A stretch of DNA of 6,884 bases from Chloroflexota bacterium (lineage in GTDB: Bacteria > Chloroflexota > Anaerolineae > Anaerolineales > Anaerolineaceae), in contig JAJUJY010000202.1 in the NCBI GenBank assembly GCA_029265085.1, positions 1 through 6,884 on the forward strand. The letters run 5' to 3'. Shown here piece by piece: positions 4,563 through 6,884 of the stretch (position 1 is its first letter; every line of letters begins with the position of its first letter). The notes beneath the pieces were generated by a model. That model saw only the letters and a list, made by a program, of their open reading frames with translations. It was not told the DNA's origin and did no database searches. A program made the translations under genes and the position numbers.

Positions 4563-6884
4563 GTGTCTCGTCTGGTAAATCCCCCATTAAAGCAAGTTTT
4601 TATTCGATTACTATTTTTGCGGTTATTTATCCCTATTACAATCTTAGGGATAGCAACGATAGCGGTGAGTTTTTACTTTATTTATAACACTGCCAATCAA
4701 GACTTAATTCAAAACACGAATCTTGTTGCTTCGCGCACAGATGATTTTCTCATCAATTCAGTTCGAGTTTTAAAATCCGTAGCGCTCGTGATCAACGACA
4801 TACCAGAAGACAGCGTGGACGAATTCCTATGGGCAGCTTTGCAAAGTAACCCGTATTTTGACACAATTTATACAATCAATGCAGAGGGTCATATATATGC
4901 AATTAGTCCGCGAGATCCGGCTTACCTGGGTCTCGATATGTCGGATCAAGATTATTTTAAAAACCGCAAAAAGATATCATCCTATCAGGTATCCAGTCCT
5001 TTCATTTCTCCAAAATCAGGTTACTTAACCGTTTATGTTTCAATTCCTTTAAATTCTGAAGGCTTGATTGTTGGTGAATTGAACTTAAAAAAATTACAAA
5101 CTACGGTTCAAAATGTTACTGTTCAATCTTGGGAAAAAGTTTATATCATGGATAATCAAGGCACCTTATTAGCCCATCCAACCCAAGAAGTGATCGAACA
5201 GCAAATAAATTATCATGATTTAAATACCGAAAAAAATGGAAATCAAAAATTCTCTGAATTAGCTCTAACAAATTTTCAACCCATCTTGGTAGCAAAAAGC
5301 GCAGTTATAACAGCAAACTGGTCAGTCGTTTCTGAAATCAACTTGATTGAAGCCAACAAACAAGGCATTTTATTACTTATATTTTTAATTGGTGGACTTT
5401 TTCTGTTTGGTTATTATTTAACCATCAGTATTAACAGCGAGGGCCAGAAACGAATCGTAATTCCGGTTTCCAGGTTAAGCTATTCTGCCAATGCCCTTGC
5501 ATCTAATGAAAATATCAACCTGAATGAACAGAAATTATTGGAAGGTGGATTCAAAGAAATTGTTGACTTGGCCGGAAACCTCAAAAAAATGTGGGAAGGT
5601 ATTCAAAACTGGCAGGCAAAAATTGTAGAAAGTGAAGCAAAATACCGGTCATTAATCGAACAATCCATTGATGCAATTGTTGTGGAATATGATGAGAAAA
5701 TTGTCATTGCGAACCCGGCGTTTACACAAATCTTTGGAATTGATATTAACAATATAGAACAACAATCGATTTCACTTATCGATATTGCCACTTCCGAATC
5801 ACGCCAAATCATAATGGAACAAAGGCAAAAAATCCTTACCCAGCAAATTCGCAGTACTCACTATGATTTTTCAGCAAAAAATGCGAAAGGCCAAATTATT
5901 GAAATTGAAGCTGCAATTTCAGCTTTATATTATCAATCTGGCATCGCAGTTCAATCCATTTTGCGTGATATTACTGAACGAAAACGCACTGAACAAAACG
6001 AAAGAGAGCAGCGCTTATTTGCTGAAGCACTCCGCGACACCGCTTCCGCTCTAAACAGCACCTTGGATTTGAACGAAGTAATGGATCGGATTTTGCATAA
6101 CATTAAGAAAGTGATCCACTATGATGCAGGTGTGATTATGCTGTTGGACGAAGATCGTCGCACAATCCGCATACGAGCATCTCACGGGTACAAAGAACGC
6201 GGATTATCAGAATGGCAAACCAGAGTACGTTTGGATTTATTCCAGACCCCCAATCTTTTGCAAATGTACCAGTGCGGCAGCGCAATTGCAATTCCATGCA
6301 CGAAAAACAATAAAGACTGGGTGATGTTTGAAGAAACCCGCTGGCAAGCTTCTCAAGCAGGAGCGCCAATTTGTGTAAAAGATCAGGTCATTGGCTTTAT
6401 CTCATTAGATAGTGAAACTCCAGGATATTACGACAAATCACAAGCCAATCGCCTGCAAGCATTTGCCGATCAAGCCGGAACTGCTATTCAAAATGCGCAA
6501 TTAATTCAGGCGATTCGCAAATCAAACGTTGAATTAAAAGCTGCTTATGAAACAACCCTCAAAGGATGGTCAAAAGCATTAGAATTGCGCGACTATGAAA
6601 CTGAAGGGCACAGCCAATGTGTTCTCGACTTGACTGTTCAACTGGCATTAAAAATGGGGGTGAGCGGAAATGATTTGGTAAATATCCGCTACGGAACCTT
6701 AATGCATGATATTGGGAAAATCGCAATCCCCGATTCAATCCTCTTCAAGCCAGGACCTTTAGACGAGGATGAATGGGAAATCATGCGCAGACATCCACAA
6801 TTCGCGTATGACATGATTTCTCCAATCCAATACTTGCAACCGGCGATCGATATTCCCTACTGCCATCACGAAAAATGGGACGGC
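4563..6884 (+). CDS. Membrane sensor with dCache-like, HAMP-like, PAS, GAF and HD-GYP domains (3' end outside window)
   Basis: The frame is open from here to the right edge without a stop (774 codons seen). Transmembrane helix 1 is at about 21-41. An extracellular dCache-like sensor follows at about 42-265, with SDQDYFK, SPFISPKSGYLTV and MDNQGTLLAHP as typical elements, then transmembrane helix 2 at 268-288. A HAMP-like linker spans about 293-345 (IVIPVSRL; FKEIVDLAGNL). PAS is at 358-478, ending in the common DITERKR, and GAF at about 485-650, ending AFADQAGTAIQNAQ. HD-GYP starts near 665. Its metal-site residues visible here are His683 (EGH), His715-Asp716 (HDIGK), His744 (RRHP) and His768-His769 (HHEKWDG). 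The GYP triplet would lie just past the edge. HD-GYP proteins hydrolyse cyclic di-GMP to pGpG or GMP, so an extracellular ligand probably controls c-di-GMP levels. GTG at 4563 is chosen for a weak AAAGAA site upstream; TTG at 4545, two bases after the previous stop, is the alternative. Confidence 0.87.
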   Translation, partial: MSRLVNPPLKQVFIRLLFLRLFIPITILGIATIAVSFYFIYNTANQDLIQNTNLVASRTDDFLINSVRVLKSVALVINDIPEDSVDEFLWAALQSNPYFDTIYTINAEGHIYAISPRDPAYLGLDMSDQDYFKNRKKISSYQVSSPFISPKSGYLTVYVSIPLNSEGLIVGELNLKKLQTTVQNVTVQSWEKVYIMDNQGTLLAHPTQEVIEQQINYHDLNTEKNGNQKFSELALTNFQPILVAKSAVITANWSVVSEINLIEANKQGILLLIFLIGGLFLFGYYLTISINSEGQKRIVIPVSRLSYSANALASNENINLNEQKLLEGGFKEIVDLAGNLKKMWEGIQNWQAKIVESEAKYRSLIEQSIDAIVVEYDEKIVIANPAFTQIFGIDINNIEQQSISLIDIATSESRQIIMEQRQKILTQQIRSTHYDFSAKNAKGQIIEIEAAISALYYQSGIAVQSILRDITERKRTEQNEREQRLFAEALRDTASALNSTLDLNEVMDRILHNIKKVIHYDAGVIMLLDEDRRTIRIRASHGYKERGLSEWQTRVRLDLFQTPNLLQMYQCGSAIAIPCTKNNKDWVMFEETRWQASQAGAPICVKDQVIGFISLDSETPGYYDKSQANRLQAFADQAGTAIQNAQLIQAIRKSNVELKAAYETTLKGWSKALELRDYETEGHSQCVLDLTVQLALKMGVSGNDLVNIRYGTLMHDIGKIAIPDSILFKPGPLDEDEWEIMRRHPQFAYDMISPIQYLQPAIDIPYCHHEKWDG

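Noticed and set aside
5863..6054. Short + strand open frame in another frame inside the sensor gene.
   Set aside because: It overlaps the PAS-GAF coding region, whose own frame is continuous and shows domain motifs throughout.
1..6884. Search for a CRISPR array, insertion sequence, toxin-antitoxin pair, phage genes, tRNA or direct repeats.
   Set aside because: None seen by eye on either strand; coding density is high with ordinary metabolic and signalling genes.

Overview
The window looks like a chromosomal stretch from a moderately AT-rich, free-living bacterium. I infer Chloroflexota, probably class Anaerolineae. The basis is the style of the large GAF/HD-GYP signalling protein at the right end and of the NHPGGVD/FPSGE acyltransferase, both of which resemble Anaerolineae proteins I recall. 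No rRNA or other marker gene is present, so this placement is an inference. All genes lie on the + strand. I see no mobile element, CRISPR array, tRNA or rRNA.

Layout: (1) 2-601 is the C-terminal part of ornithine aminotransferase (rocD). Its reading frame can be followed to the left edge but is broken by an in-frame TAA at 35-37. A 10-bp perfect GC-rich hairpin (630-658) follows it. (2) 710-2020 is a complete acetyl-CoA hydrolase/4-hydroxybutyrate-type CoA-transferase. (3) 2085-3554 is a complete pyruvate kinase, followed by a second hairpin (3594-3628). (4) 3664-4542 is a PlsC-like lysophospholipid acyltransferase-fold protein. (5) From 4563 to the right edge, and continuing beyond it, runs a membrane sensor with a dCache-like extracellular domain, HAMP-like linker, PAS, GAF and HD-GYP domains. 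It starts only 20 bases after the acyltransferase. Genes cover the window nearly end to end; no gene-free stretch exceeds about 110 bases.

The first three genes belong to central carbon and amino-acid metabolism: ornithine to glutamate semialdehyde, CoA exchange between short organic acids, and phosphoenolpyruvate to pyruvate with ATP formation. They probably form separate or loosely linked transcription units, since hairpins lie after rocD and after pyk. The acyltransferase and the sensor are close enough to be one operon, which would join membrane-lipid acylation to cyclic-di-GMP turnover, though the link is only positional.

I did not find a convincing undescribed multi-gene system. The points most worth checking are the stop codon in rocD, the residue signature predicting a K+-independent pyruvate kinase, and the acyltransferase-sensor pairing.
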